From JAHRVQ01 sp046290215 (GTDB lineage Bacteria > Pseudomonadota > Gammaproteobacteria > Pseudomonadales > Azotimanducaceae): a DNA stretch of 9,400 nt. A program made the position numbers and the translations under genes. The notes beneath the pieces are model-generated. The model saw only the letters and a list, made by a program, of their open reading frames with translations, did not search any database and was not told the origin of the DNA. The stretch is taken from contig JBKAGC010000141.1 in the NCBI GenBank assembly GCA_046290215.1, positions 1 to 9,400 on the forward strand, given 5' to 3'. This document shows, piece after piece, positions 1 to 7,261 of this stretch. Every line of letters begins with the position of its first letter. Position 1 is the first letter of the stretch.

Positions 1-68
1 ATCAACTTACCACGACTGGCTATGAGGAATCAGCACGGCAAGCGGTGCCTGGACTTAAACCACACTAA

Positions 69-1259
69 TCAAAATACTGAAATTATTTGTAATGCAAACA
101 AGACCAAAGTGCTAACCAATGCAGCCAGGGGAAACAACATAGGCACGGCAAAAGAGTCACCGTTGGCACCGTGTTTTACCTTTATGCGAATCAAGCTTAT
201 GTTCACAGCCGCAAATACGGCTAACATCAGCGCGCTGGTAATGTGGGCAAGATTGATCATTTCAAAGGACAAGGCAAGACAAACCACCACGCCACAGGCG
301 AGCCCAGTACTCAATACTGGAGTGTTGGTAGTATTAGACAACTTGCCCAATATCCCAGGTGCCAGGCCTCGATCTGCCATGCCGTATAGCACCCTCGCGG
401 ACATGATCACCTGGACAATTGCACCGTTAATAATCGCCACCATACTAATCAAACTCACAAGATTCATCACGCCCGGCCGATGGCCCACCATGGTGGCGAT
501 CGGTGAGGTACTGGCCGCAAGTAAGTCCAGATCAATATGCAATATCGCCATGGTGGCAACAGCAAAATACAGCAATGACGAGCCAATGACGGCAAGCAGC
601 ACACCCCATGGCATGGTCACGCGCGGTTCGATCACCTCCTCTGCCACATTCACCATATCCTCGAAACCAATAAAGGCATAAAAAGCGATAAACGCCGCAC
701 TAAAGATAGGCACCAGGCCAATTGAGGTATCAAAGATGACGCCTGGCTCTACTCGCATGGGCAATTCGCTAGCGAAGACAGCCACCAGTAGCAAACCAAT
801 GACTTCCAATAGAGTAATGACAGCCACCATAACGGTGGACTGTTTGATATCAGCGCTGGCAATCAAAAAGATCGCCAGACCCAGACCGATAATAATCAGG
901 TCACGGCTTAAGCCCACATAGATTTGAAAATATCCCACGAACCCATGGCATATGACGGCTGATGAAATCGCACTCACCCCGAGCAAGGTGACAGCCATTA
1001 ACTTCGATAACCATGGCTGCCCGAAAGCAACATCAATAAAAAGCACCGATCCTGCGCTCTGGGGGTACCGGGAACTGAGTTCTGCGTAGGAGATGCCGGT
1101 TAAACCCGCAATAAAGCCTGCAAGCAGAAAAGCCAAACCCATGCCTTCACGAGCGATGCTTGCCACCTCGCCCAACAAGACATAAATACCCGCACCAATA
1201 ATGCTACCAAGCCCATAAAACGTCAGCAGCGGTAAGGTGATTTTTCGTTGTAGCGGCAC
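69..1259 (-). CDS. APC-superfamily amino acid permease
   Basis: This is a polytopic inner-membrane permease of 396 residues, the usual core size for 10-12 helix APC transporters, which move amino acids, polyamines or related organic cations by proton- or substrate-coupled transport. The first helix carries the family signature GSIIGAGIYVLLG (about residues 18-30), a glycine-rich unwound segment that contacts substrate. The sixth-helix region reads AFIAFYAFIGFEDMVNVAEE, typical of the CAT/YjeH-like branch. Hydrophobic segments continue to the last residue, with no soluble C-terminal domain. The start is a GTG at 1257-1259. An in-frame stop lies a few codons upstream, so there is little alternative, and the ribosome site is weak (GTGAG). 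It follows the Usp gene on the same strand after 125 nt and may share its transcript. Some APC transporters carry a fused Usp domain, so separate genes side by side fit a functional link. The substrate cannot be read from the sequence. Confidence 0.9.
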   Translation of the reverse strand: MPLQRKITLPLLTFYGLGSIIGAGIYVLLGEVASIAREGMGLAFLLAGFIAGLTGISYAELSSRYPQSAGSVLFIDVAFGQPWLSKLMAVTLLGVSAISSAVICHGFVGYFQIYVGLSRDLIIIGLGLAIFLIASADIKQSTVMVAVITLLEVIGLLLVAVFASELPMRVEPGVIFDTSIGLVPIFSAAFIAFYAFIGFEDMVNVAEEVIEPRVTMPWGVLLAVIGSSLLYFAVATMAILHIDLDLLAASTSPIATMVGHRPGVMNLVSLISMVAIINGAIVQVIMSARVLYGMADRGLAPGILGKLSNTTNTPVLSTGLACGVVVCLALSFEMINLAHITSALMLAVFAAVNISLIRIKVKHGANGDSFAVPMLFPLAALVSTLVLFALQIISVF

Positions 1260-1384
1260 AATACACTCACACAGCTAAAGGTGATTGGCCACAACATAAG
1301 TAGCCGTAAACCAATTTTTAAGGCCATCTGCCCGTACGGATTCAGCAACAGCAGTTGCTTCCAGGTAACAGGGATAGAGCTTGA

Positions 1385-2260
1385 TTAAAAGTCTGCAGGT
1401 TTGAGTACCAAAACGTCACAGCTTAGAAAATCCATTACTTCCTGCGTTGTACTGCCAATAAAAACGTCCGATAAGAGGCTCCTTGAAATCGCCCCCATGG
1501 CGACAATGTCCGCGTCGATCTTTTGTTCCGCATCACGCAGGGCGAAAGGCGCTAGATCTTCAATGAGCAGCTGCCTTTCTTCTGGCACACTAAAATCTTT
1601 CATTAACTCGGCAAAGGCTTGCTGATGTTGCCTTTTGACATCCCCTGGGAAGACACCTGAAAGGGCAATGGGATGATAGGAGTGAACCGCATACACTTCA
1701 CCGCCAATGAGTTCGCCAAGATGCTCACACATATCCAGTATCTTATGATCTAAACCAGAAGGCTTATGCCGGGCATGCTGCGGGTCTACCGCCGCTAACA
1801 AGGTGGGACTTCGCTTCCATGGTGTGTCTTTGGCAAGCAACAGGGGCACGGGACAAAGCCGAATCAACTGCCAGTCATCAAAGGTGAGCATGAGTTTCGA
1901 AAGCGTATCCCGCGGCTGTAGATGATAAATTACCAGGTCCACTTGCTCACTTTCTACCTGATCAATCACGCCTTGATAGTTCGGGTAAGACCAGGTTGCT
2001 GCGGTAGTCACGTTGAGCCCATTATCACGCAGTGGCTGCGCGATCTGCTCTAATGCTTCAATTCTGTCTTTGATCGCTGCGGCCTGGATCTTCTCGATAT
2101 CCCCGGCCTCAAAATAATACCCTTCAATCAGATGCTGATCCTGTTCGCAGGAAAATAGCTGTAACTCAAAATCATCGCTGCGGGCTAACTGCAGTGCCTT
2201 GTCCAGAGCGAATTGGTGATCGGACTTTGAATCAATAACAACCATAACTTTCTTGAACAT
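1385..2260 (-). CDS. UspE-like tandem universal stress protein
   Basis: A cytosolic protein of 291 residues made of two Usp (adenine-nucleotide alpha-hydrolase-like) domains, with the same domain order and similar length to E. coli UspE. Domain 1 starts with the beta strand FKKVMVVID and ends near LCPVPLLLAKDTPW. Domain 2 begins at LLAAVDP and ends with the strand CDVLVLKP. The second domain keeps part of the ATP motif GxxG-9x-G(S/T): it reads G256-A-I-S259, then G269-S270, so the second glycine is serine and ATP binding is uncertain. Domain 1 lacks the motif, as in UspE. I chose the ATG at 2258-2260 because AAGGTG lies just upstream at good spacing and the protein then begins at the first beta strand. 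A longer frame from 2290 adds ten unlikely residues. An FNR/ANR-type box lies about 60 nt before the start, suggesting low-oxygen induction. The APC permease gene follows on the same strand. Confidence 0.9.
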   Translation of the reverse strand: MFKKVMVVIDSKSDHQFALDKALQLARSDDFELQLFSCEQDQHLIEGYYFEAGDIEKIQAAAIKDRIEALEQIAQPLRDNGLNVTTAATWSYPNYQGVIDQVESEQVDLVIYHLQPRDTLSKLMLTFDDWQLIRLCPVPLLLAKDTPWKRSPTLLAAVDPQHARHKPSGLDHKILDMCEHLGELIGGEVYAVHSYHPIALSGVFPGDVKRQHQQAFAELMKDFSVPEERQLLIEDLAPFALRDAEQKIDADIVAMGAISRSLLSDVFIGSTTQEVMDFLSCDVLVLKPADF

Positions 2261-2319
2261 AATGACACCTTCATGGTGAGTTGATGACAATAGTCTGGCG
2301 TACTAAATGGCCACCGACA

Positions 2320-2333
2320 TTGATTTGGGTCAA
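2320..2333 (-). promoter_or_regulatory. FNR/ANR-type binding site upstream of the usp gene
   Basis: On the minus strand the bases read TTGAC-CCAA-ATCAA, which matches the FNR/ANR/DNR consensus TTGAT-N4-ATCAA at nine of the ten conserved positions. The box ends about 60 nt before the usp ATG. If it acts as a class II site (centre near -41.5), transcription would start roughly 20-25 nt before the ATG. A poor -10 candidate (CAGACT or GACTAT) lies in the expected place. Usp genes under FNR/ANR control are known in Pseudomonas and enterobacteria. That this site is functional is inference. Confidence 0.6.
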
Positions 2334-2546
2334 TGGTAAGACGGATTATTTTTCTACTAGCTTGCTGTAGCGTCTGCTCAAACCCTAATAAATCCGAGCT
2401 AAGCAACGGTTTACAATCTAAATTTCGTCAGCACGTACCAGGACTCTGGGGCCAACAGTGCATTTGTCTGGTGCTTTAGTCCGAGCCAGTGCAAAATCCT
2501 TGTTACAAGCAACAATCATCCAATCAGGTTTGTGAGCTAAATAGTT

Positions 2547-3041
2547 GTGAAGTTTAAAGTATGCATGATCGGTAGCTATGCAGTTGGTAAAACAAGCCTC
2601 GTGGAACGTTATGTTCACACCATCTACAGTGATGCATACCACACGACAATCGGCGTCAAAATCGACAAGAAAGAGCTGACTCTCGATAATGAGCATCACA
2701 CTTGCATCATTTGGGATATCGCCGGCGAAGATGAATTCTACACAATACGCAACGCTTACCTTCGTGGCATGGCAGGTTTTCTCTTAGTGGTTGATGGGAC
2801 CAGAAGGGCGTCCGTGGACACAGCCAGAGAGATATTGCAGCGATTGGAAACAGACTATGCGAATGTCCCCTTTGTGTTGTTAGTTAACAAAGCCGACCTT
2901 ATGCCTGAATGGGAAGTAAACGCCCATGATCTCGCTGACTTATCAGCACGTTCCATAGCCACGTTTGAAACCAGTGCGCTTAGCGGAGCGCATGTGGACG
3001 AAGCATTCGAACGTCTCGTGCGGGAAATGCATCGTGTCTAG
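2547..3041 (+). CDS. Ras/Rab-like small GTPase (prokaryotic Ras-superfamily)
   Basis: A single-domain GTP-binding protein of 164 residues that most resembles Rab/Ras GTPases. All five G motifs are visible: G1 GSYAVGKTS (9-17), G2 TTIG with switch-I Thr34, G3 WDIAGEDEF (56-64), G4 NKAD (114-117) and G5 ETSA (141-144). The stretch YLRGMAGFLLVVD (71-83) matches the Rab pattern YYRG..G..LVYD. The position of the Ras catalytic Gln61 is Glu61, and the P-loop positions equal to Ras Gly12/Gly13 are Tyr11/Ala12. There is no C-terminal cysteine for prenylation and no membrane segment, so it should be cytosolic. It starts at GTG with no clear Shine-Dalgarno sequence; a stop lies four codons upstream in frame, which fixes the start closely. 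A TAAATA just before the GTG could even give a near-leaderless message. The last 8 nt overlap the downstream kinase gene. Precise function is unknown; it is presumably a switch acting on or with that kinase. Confidence 0.92.
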   Translation: MKFKVCMIGSYAVGKTSLVERYVHTIYSDAYHTTIGVKIDKKELTLDNEHHTCIIWDIAGEDEFYTIRNAYLRGMAGFLLVVDGTRRASVDTAREILQRLETDYANVPFVLLVNKADLMPEWEVNAHDLADLSARSIATFETSALSGAHVDEAFERLVREMHRV

Positions 3042-4155
3042 CCTGGCTTCGCTGGCAAACAAGCGATTAAACATTGTTAACCTGGCAGAAGTTAGCGAAG
3101 GGATGTTTCTTGTGGAGGAAGAAATACCTAACTGGTTATTGCGGTTTAATCCTGACCTACAGCCCCAGACCAGCTTTCTTCTTGCTGACGTGTTTTTATT
3201 TTTTGACACTTTTCTTGAAGAACTCAAGCAAACCCTGCTCACCGACCCAGAGGCAATTGTGCAAAGCGGCCCCTGGTCGGAACGAGACAGTAGTGGGATT
3301 GAACGACATTTGTCCGCCAGTGCGTTTCTGAACGAACATCAGCTACTCATCCAAATACAGTTGATCGACGAATCCAGACGATACCATCAAGAAGTGTTTC
3401 AGCAGGCACGGGAATACAGCCTGGCCTTTGAAAAAGTGGCCAAGGAACGAGAACGCAAGGAGGTACTACTGCATATGATAGTGCATGACCTTGCAGGGCC
3501 ACTGACATCAATTTTTGGCGCTCTAGAATTGCTACGAGGGGATAGCACCAGGATAGATCTCATTGAAATCGCGTTGCGACAGGCTGGCCTACAAAAACGG
3601 ATGATTCAATCCATCCTCGAGACATTTTCAGCTGAGTTCAAAGCCTTCGATCCAGCATTGTTGCGCTACGAAACCGCGCCACGCTTGCGACAAATTCTTA
3701 AGGACCAGAGAGACAGCTTTAAGGCAGCGTTTGAGTCCAAACATGTGAAACTCGAATTTATCGATGACGCCGAGGATAAAGATGATCTCCCTGTGATTGC
3801 TGAAATCGACTATCTAGAACGAGTACTTTCAAACCTCCTGGAAAACTCACTGCGGTTTAGCCCTGAGGGTAGCACTACATCGATCAGGTTAAGCAAAGAC
3901 CAGGATCACTATTTGATTGCTGTCTGTGACCAGGGCAACGGCGTGCCGGATGAGATCAAAGCGCACATGTTTGAACTATTTAGTGGCGGCGCAGATTTTG
4001 AAGGCAAGTTAGGCCTCGGATTATATTTCTGCCGCATCGCCCTCGAACGTTGGGGGCAAACAATCTGGTGCGAGTCACCGAGCAGAGAATCACCTGCAGG
4101 GCCAGGCACTTGCATGGTCTTTACGCTAAAGCCATTGCCCTTGTCTGATGGATAA
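3034..4155 (+). CDS. Soluble sensor histidine kinase with PAS-like N-terminus, paired with the GTPase
   Basis: A 373-residue histidine kinase with no transmembrane segment or signal peptide, so it senses a cytosolic cue or partner. Residues about 1-110 form a PAS-like region (pattern SGPWSE..SSGIE..LSASAFL), followed by a charged helix ending in KERERKE that leads into the dimerisation domain. The H-box is HDLAGPL with phospho-acceptor His151. The ATPase domain has the N-box NLLENSLRF (267-275), G1 DQGNGVP (299-305), an FELF F-box and the G2 loop GKLGLGLYFC (324-333), so catalysis looks intact. I chose the GTG at 3034, overlapping the GTPase stop by 8 nt, with GGGA 8 nt upstream. The longer frame from 2965 only adds residues that are the GTPase gene read out of frame. 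The ATG at 3103 has AAGGG touching it, too close to serve as a ribosome site. No response regulator is nearby. Co-translation with the GTPase is likely; that the GTPase regulates it is inference. Confidence 0.92.
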   Translation: MSSLASLANKRLNIVNLAEVSEGMFLVEEEIPNWLLRFNPDLQPQTSFLLADVFLFFDTFLEELKQTLLTDPEAIVQSGPWSERDSSGIERHLSASAFLNEHQLLIQIQLIDESRRYHQEVFQQAREYSLAFEKVAKERERKEVLLHMIVHDLAGPLTSIFGALELLRGDSTRIDLIEIALRQAGLQKRMIQSILETFSAEFKAFDPALLRYETAPRLRQILKDQRDSFKAAFESKHVKLEFIDDAEDKDDLPVIAEIDYLERVLSNLLENSLRFSPEGSTTSIRLSKDQDHYLIAVCDQGNGVPDEIKAHMFELFSGGADFEGKLGLGLYFCRIALERWGQTIWCESPSRESPAGPGTCMVFTLKPLPLSDG

Positions 4156-4205
4156 TGGGGCTAACTAAAAGCTCGCCAGGCTCAGAATCCACACCCATTA
4201 GAAAA

Positions 4206-4223
4206 CGATCGCTCTCGCAATCG
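4206..4223 (-). terminator. Possible minus-strand terminator-like hairpin
   Basis: Read on the minus strand, CGATTGC-GAGA-GCGATCG forms a 7-bp stem (one U-G pair) closed by a GNRA-type GAGA loop and followed by TTTTC. The plus-strand version has a C-A mismatch and no T-run, so the orientation favours minus. It could stop antisense transcription into the kinase gene. The T-run is short and no minus-strand gene ends here, so confidence is low. Confidence 0.25.
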
Positions 4224-4316
4224 GCGCAAACCCATCTCCAACACTAGTATTCAGTGATGTTGATGTGCCGGGGCCTCTCTCGTTGTGAGTTAGATTGCGG
4301 TGGCTGCATGGCTATT

Positions 4317-4367
4317 CCGGTCACCAGAACACAACAGGTGGCATCAACAAACTAACCTGGTCACCGG
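4317..4367. repeat. Split inverted repeat, possible operator
   Basis: The arms CCGGTCACCAG (4317-4327) and CTGGTCACCGG (4357-4367) are complementary at 10 of 11 positions and separated by 29 nt. They lie 126-176 nt upstream of the transporter start codon. The arrangement could bind a dimeric regulator by looping, but it may be chance. No regulator gene is adjacent. Confidence 0.25.
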
Positions 4368-4492
4368 CCACGCCTGCACTTCCTCAAGGTCCAGCAGCCC
4401 CCAGGAGACTCTGCGAGAAGACTTTAGTTAGCCGTGTAATTCGAAATATTGGCTGTTATATTCAAGAAGCTACCTTTTCCTGAGTATACCGG

Positions 4493-5978
4493 GTGACTGA
4501 AAACAAGCTCCCTCTCGCGACCAAAATGTTTTGGGGCGTGGGTCAAGTGGGTGAGGGCGTGAAAAATGCGGCCTTCAACTCTTTTCTACTTTTCTACTAC
4601 AACCAGATTCTTGGGGTCTCTGCTACTCTCACAGCATTAGCCCTTGGCATCGCCGTGCTTTGCGATGCAGTCAGTGATCCACTGGTGGGTAGCGTATCGG
4701 ATCGCTTTAGATCTCGCTGGGGGCGTCGCCACCCCTTTATGACAGTGTCAGCATTGCCCCTGGGCATCACGCTCTTCCTACTATTCATGCCGCCCGAAGG
4801 TATGAGCGAAATGTTCTATTTCGGCTGGGTGTTGGTTTTCTCTATTGCCGTACGAACTTTTTTGACGCTATATCATATTCCGCACCTGGCACTTGGTGCT
4901 GAAATGGCAACAGATTACGCGGATCGTAATACGCTGTTTAGCACAGGTCTGTTTTTTGGCGCGCTGTCGGGTTACGGGTTTTATTTTGCCATGCTGACCT
5001 TCGTCTTTCCGCCTCAGCCAGACTTACCCAACGCATGTAAATGCCGATGGCTATCCTATGATGGCAGGTATCGCTGGCTGTATAGCGTTTATCGCAATCA
5101 TGATCTGTGTCTGGGGAACCCGTAGCTACATCCCAAAACTGAGTATCGCAACCGACGCCAAAGAGCGATTAAGTCCAGGTCGATTGTTTCGTGAGTTGTC
5201 GATCGCCTTCAAGAACAAATCCTATCGATCTATATTTTTTGGTTTGACCCTGGGTGCGATCGTCCTTGCAGTAGAGGGCGCGTTTACACCGTTTATGGGC
5301 ATTCACTTCTGGGGACTCGAAACGGATCAGCTGCGTTTGATTCCCATGGGTGTGTTGGCGGGGTTACCGGTAGGTGCCGTCATCGCCGCGTATCTGGTTC
5401 GCATCATGGACAAAAAGTGGTGCCTCGTCCTACCGGCGGCGGTTTCCATTATCAATTCAAACATATTGATTGTGCTGCGACTGATGGATCTGTTACCACC
5501 CAATGGTCACTGGATCATATTGCCGCTACTGATTGGCGGCAGCTTTATTGGTGCCGTGTGTGTTCCTGTGGTGTTCATCTCAATTAACTCTATGTTCGCC
5601 GACATTGCCGATGAGATTGAGTTAGAGACCGGTGAACGTCAGGAGGGCATTATCTACTCTGCACGTGCCTTTGCCGGGAAGGCCGCCAATGCCTTTGGTA
5701 CTGTGGTTGGCGGCATTGCTTTGGACTTGATTGCATTTCCCAAAACCGCATTGCCCGGCACGGTTGAACCTGATGTCATTTTTAACCTGGGGCTGGTGCA
5801 GGGGCCAGTGACATCAATCTTTACTCTAGCAGGCTTGCTGCTTTATCTTGGTTACCGTTTAAATCGTCAGCGACATAAAGAAATTGTCACCGCGTTGGCA
5901 AAGCAACGGGCTGAACGGGGTGAGTCTGGGACCGAGCCGATAACCGTCGTGACACCGAGAATTTCTGGCACGCTGTAG
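4493..5978 (+). pseudogene. GPH/MelB-type sodium:sugar symporter, interrupted by a frameshift
   Basis: Two overlapping reading frames, 4493-5125 and 5058-5978, together make one MFS transporter of the glycoside-pentoside-hexuronide:cation symporter (MelB) family, about 494 residues if rejoined, the family's usual length. The first frame carries the start MTENKLPLATKMFWGVGQ, the FYYNQILG helix, and the cation-site and loop motif DAVSDPLVGSVSDR (58-71) followed by RSRWGRRHPF. The second carries the family's late motif ADIADEIELETGERQEG and YSARAFAGKAANAFG. After PDLP the first frame turns into unlike sequence (residue about 179), while the other frame reads THVNADGYPMMAG just there. One extra base (for example in the CCC at 5027-5029) or two missing bases would explain it. 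Either the gene is inactive or the assembly has an indel. The start is GTG with a poor ribosome site. The substrate is unknown; family members carry sugars, uronides or related compounds with Na+ or H+. Confidence 0.85.
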
Positions 5979-5988
5979 GGCCGCACCC

Positions 5989-7251
5989 ATGTCTTCAGCC
6001 GCATTGGCACCCCTAAAGAATCGGGATTTCCGCTTCCTGCTTTCCGGCTTTGCCATTGGGCAGATGCTGATGCCGTTGCAGTTCATTACGCAGATACTCT
6101 GGGTGCAGCAGTTTGCGCCACGGGATATCTGGTTGATCCTGGTTGCCGCCATTGCTGCTAGCCGGGGCTTAGGTGCTCTGACCTTCAGCATGTATGGGGG
6201 CGCCCTGGCTGATCGATTTAACCGGCGCAAACTGCTTTTGGCGATCCAGTCAATACAAGTGGTTTGCACGCTGTGTATCGCGGCGCTAATGTATTTCGCG
6301 ACGGATCAGCCGTTAGGATACGTAGCCTTCTTTACGCTCACGTTTTTGGCATCTGGCCTGCAAAGTATTGACGGTCCAACGCGGCTCGCAATCCTTCCAG
6401 ACGTGCTCGGTAGTAAAGATACGCCAGCCGGCATGTCACTCAACCAAATTGCAGCACAGGTGGCTATGCCGATTGCTATGGCCGCTACAGGCATCCTCAT
6501 CACCGGCTTTGGTTACAGCGGTGCTTACCTCATAAGTGTTGTGGGCATTCTACTGTCGATGGCTTTTATTTTCCTCATGGGTTACGTGCCTGATGCATCC
6601 CAGCAACTGCTGCAGGGAAAACGTTATGGCGGCCGCGAGGCTATATCCGACATTGTTGCTGGGCTACGTTGGGTCGCGGGCCACCATGTCATTGCCTGGC
6701 TGATCATACTGGTGGTGTTAATGATGAGTTTTGGTTATCCGGCAATCGCGAGCTTCGGCCCCACATGGGTAACAACCGTCATTGAAGTACCGATAGCAAA
6801 GATGGGTTTCGTTGTGATGTTCTGGGGTATTGGTTCTTTAGCAGGTGCTATCGCCATGGCGAAACTATCGTCGTTTGAGCAGCGCGGACACCTCATCGCC
6901 TTTGGTACGCTGCTATTTTCAATATCGTTTCTTGTGTTTGTTTCTGGGCATAGCGTCTGGAATGCGATTATAGGCAACATTGGGCTGGGTGCTGGCATGA
7001 CCATCACAATGGTATCCAGCACCATTTTAATTCAGCACCTAACACCCAATAACATGCGCGGCCGTGTGATGAGTCTGTTCCAACTCAATATGGCATTTGC
7101 CCAACTGATGACGATGCCTGTTGCAATTTTGGCGCAGGTGTTCTCCCTGCAAACACTGTTTCCGGTATTGGCCTGGATCACACTGATAATGGTGATCCTG
7201 GTGCTGGTGCTAAAGAGGCAAGTCGTGCGAGTGGCGATACCACGGCCGTAA
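5989..7251 (+). CDS. MFS transporter, MFS_3/EntS-like
   Basis: An intact inner-membrane major facilitator of 420 residues with about 12 hydrophobic helices. The short N-terminal lead LKNRDFRFLLSGF is typical of the MFS_3 group, which includes the enterobactin exporter EntS and other drug or small-molecule exporters. MFS motif A is at 70-80 (GGALADRFNRR), between helices 2 and 3. A second, related loop NMRGRVMSLFQ lies in the C-terminal half, as expected for the internal repeat. The ATG is preceded by AGGG at 8-nt spacing and lies 10 nt after the stop of the broken symporter gene, so the two were probably one operon. If the upstream gene is truly frameshifted, ribosomes stopping early at 5125 could reduce coupling. 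It ends 10 nt from the convergent lyase gene, leaving no room for a separate terminator. Efflux is a family-based guess and the substrate is unknown. Confidence 0.9.
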   Translation: MSSAALAPLKNRDFRFLLSGFAIGQMLMPLQFITQILWVQQFAPRDIWLILVAAIAASRGLGALTFSMYGGALADRFNRRKLLLAIQSIQVVCTLCIAALMYFATDQPLGYVAFFTLTFLASGLQSIDGPTRLAILPDVLGSKDTPAGMSLNQIAAQVAMPIAMAATGILITGFGYSGAYLISVVGILLSMAFIFLMGYVPDASQQLLQGKRYGGREAISDIVAGLRWVAGHHVIAWLIILVVLMMSFGYPAIASFGPTWVTTVIEVPIAKMGFVVMFWGIGSLAGAIAMAKLSSFEQRGHLIAFGTLLFSISFLVFVSGHSVWNAIIGNIGLGAGMTITMVSSTILIQHLTPNNMRGRVMSLFQLNMAFAQLMTMPVAILAQVFSLQTLFPVLAWITLIMVILVLVLKRQVVRVAIPRP

Positions 7252-7261
7252 TAAACGGTTT

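Larger units (their letters stand above)
4156..4492. other. Gene-free gap between kinase and transporter genes
   Basis: This 337-nt stretch holds no convincing gene; the open frame at 4295-4483 has no family resemblance. It contains a hairpin at 4206-4223 whose stem nearly copies the rRNA-operon terminator stem. It also has a split inverted repeat (4317-4327 and 4357-4367, 10 of 11 bases complementary) that could be an operator for the transporter genes. I could not find a convincing -35/-10 pair, although the promoter for the transporter genes should lie here. No plus-strand terminator with a T-run follows the kinase gene. Confidence 0.6.

Noticed and set aside
30..56. Hairpin GCAC...GTGC after the permease stop
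   Set aside because: Only four paired bases and no T-run on the minus strand, so it is not supported as a terminator.
22..681. Long plus-strand open frame antisense to the permease
   Set aside because: Its protein has no domain pattern, and the opposite strand encodes clear APC helices over the same bases.
2185..2699. Minus-strand open frames across the usp leader and GTPase start
   Set aside because: They overlap well-supported genes, have no ribosome sites and look compositionally random.
2965..3033. Upstream start for the histidine kinase at ATG 2965
   Set aside because: Those 23 codons are the GTPase C-terminal coding sequence read in another frame. GTG 3034 has GGGA at good spacing and a normal 8-nt overlap.
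4282..4299. CRP-like half site TTGTGA
   Set aside because: The second half of the palindrome is absent.
4295..4483. Short plus-strand open frame in the gap before the transporters
   Set aside because: 62 residues with no recognisable fold or membrane segment, no Shine-Dalgarno sequence, and proline-rich composition typical of non-coding GC-rich DNA.
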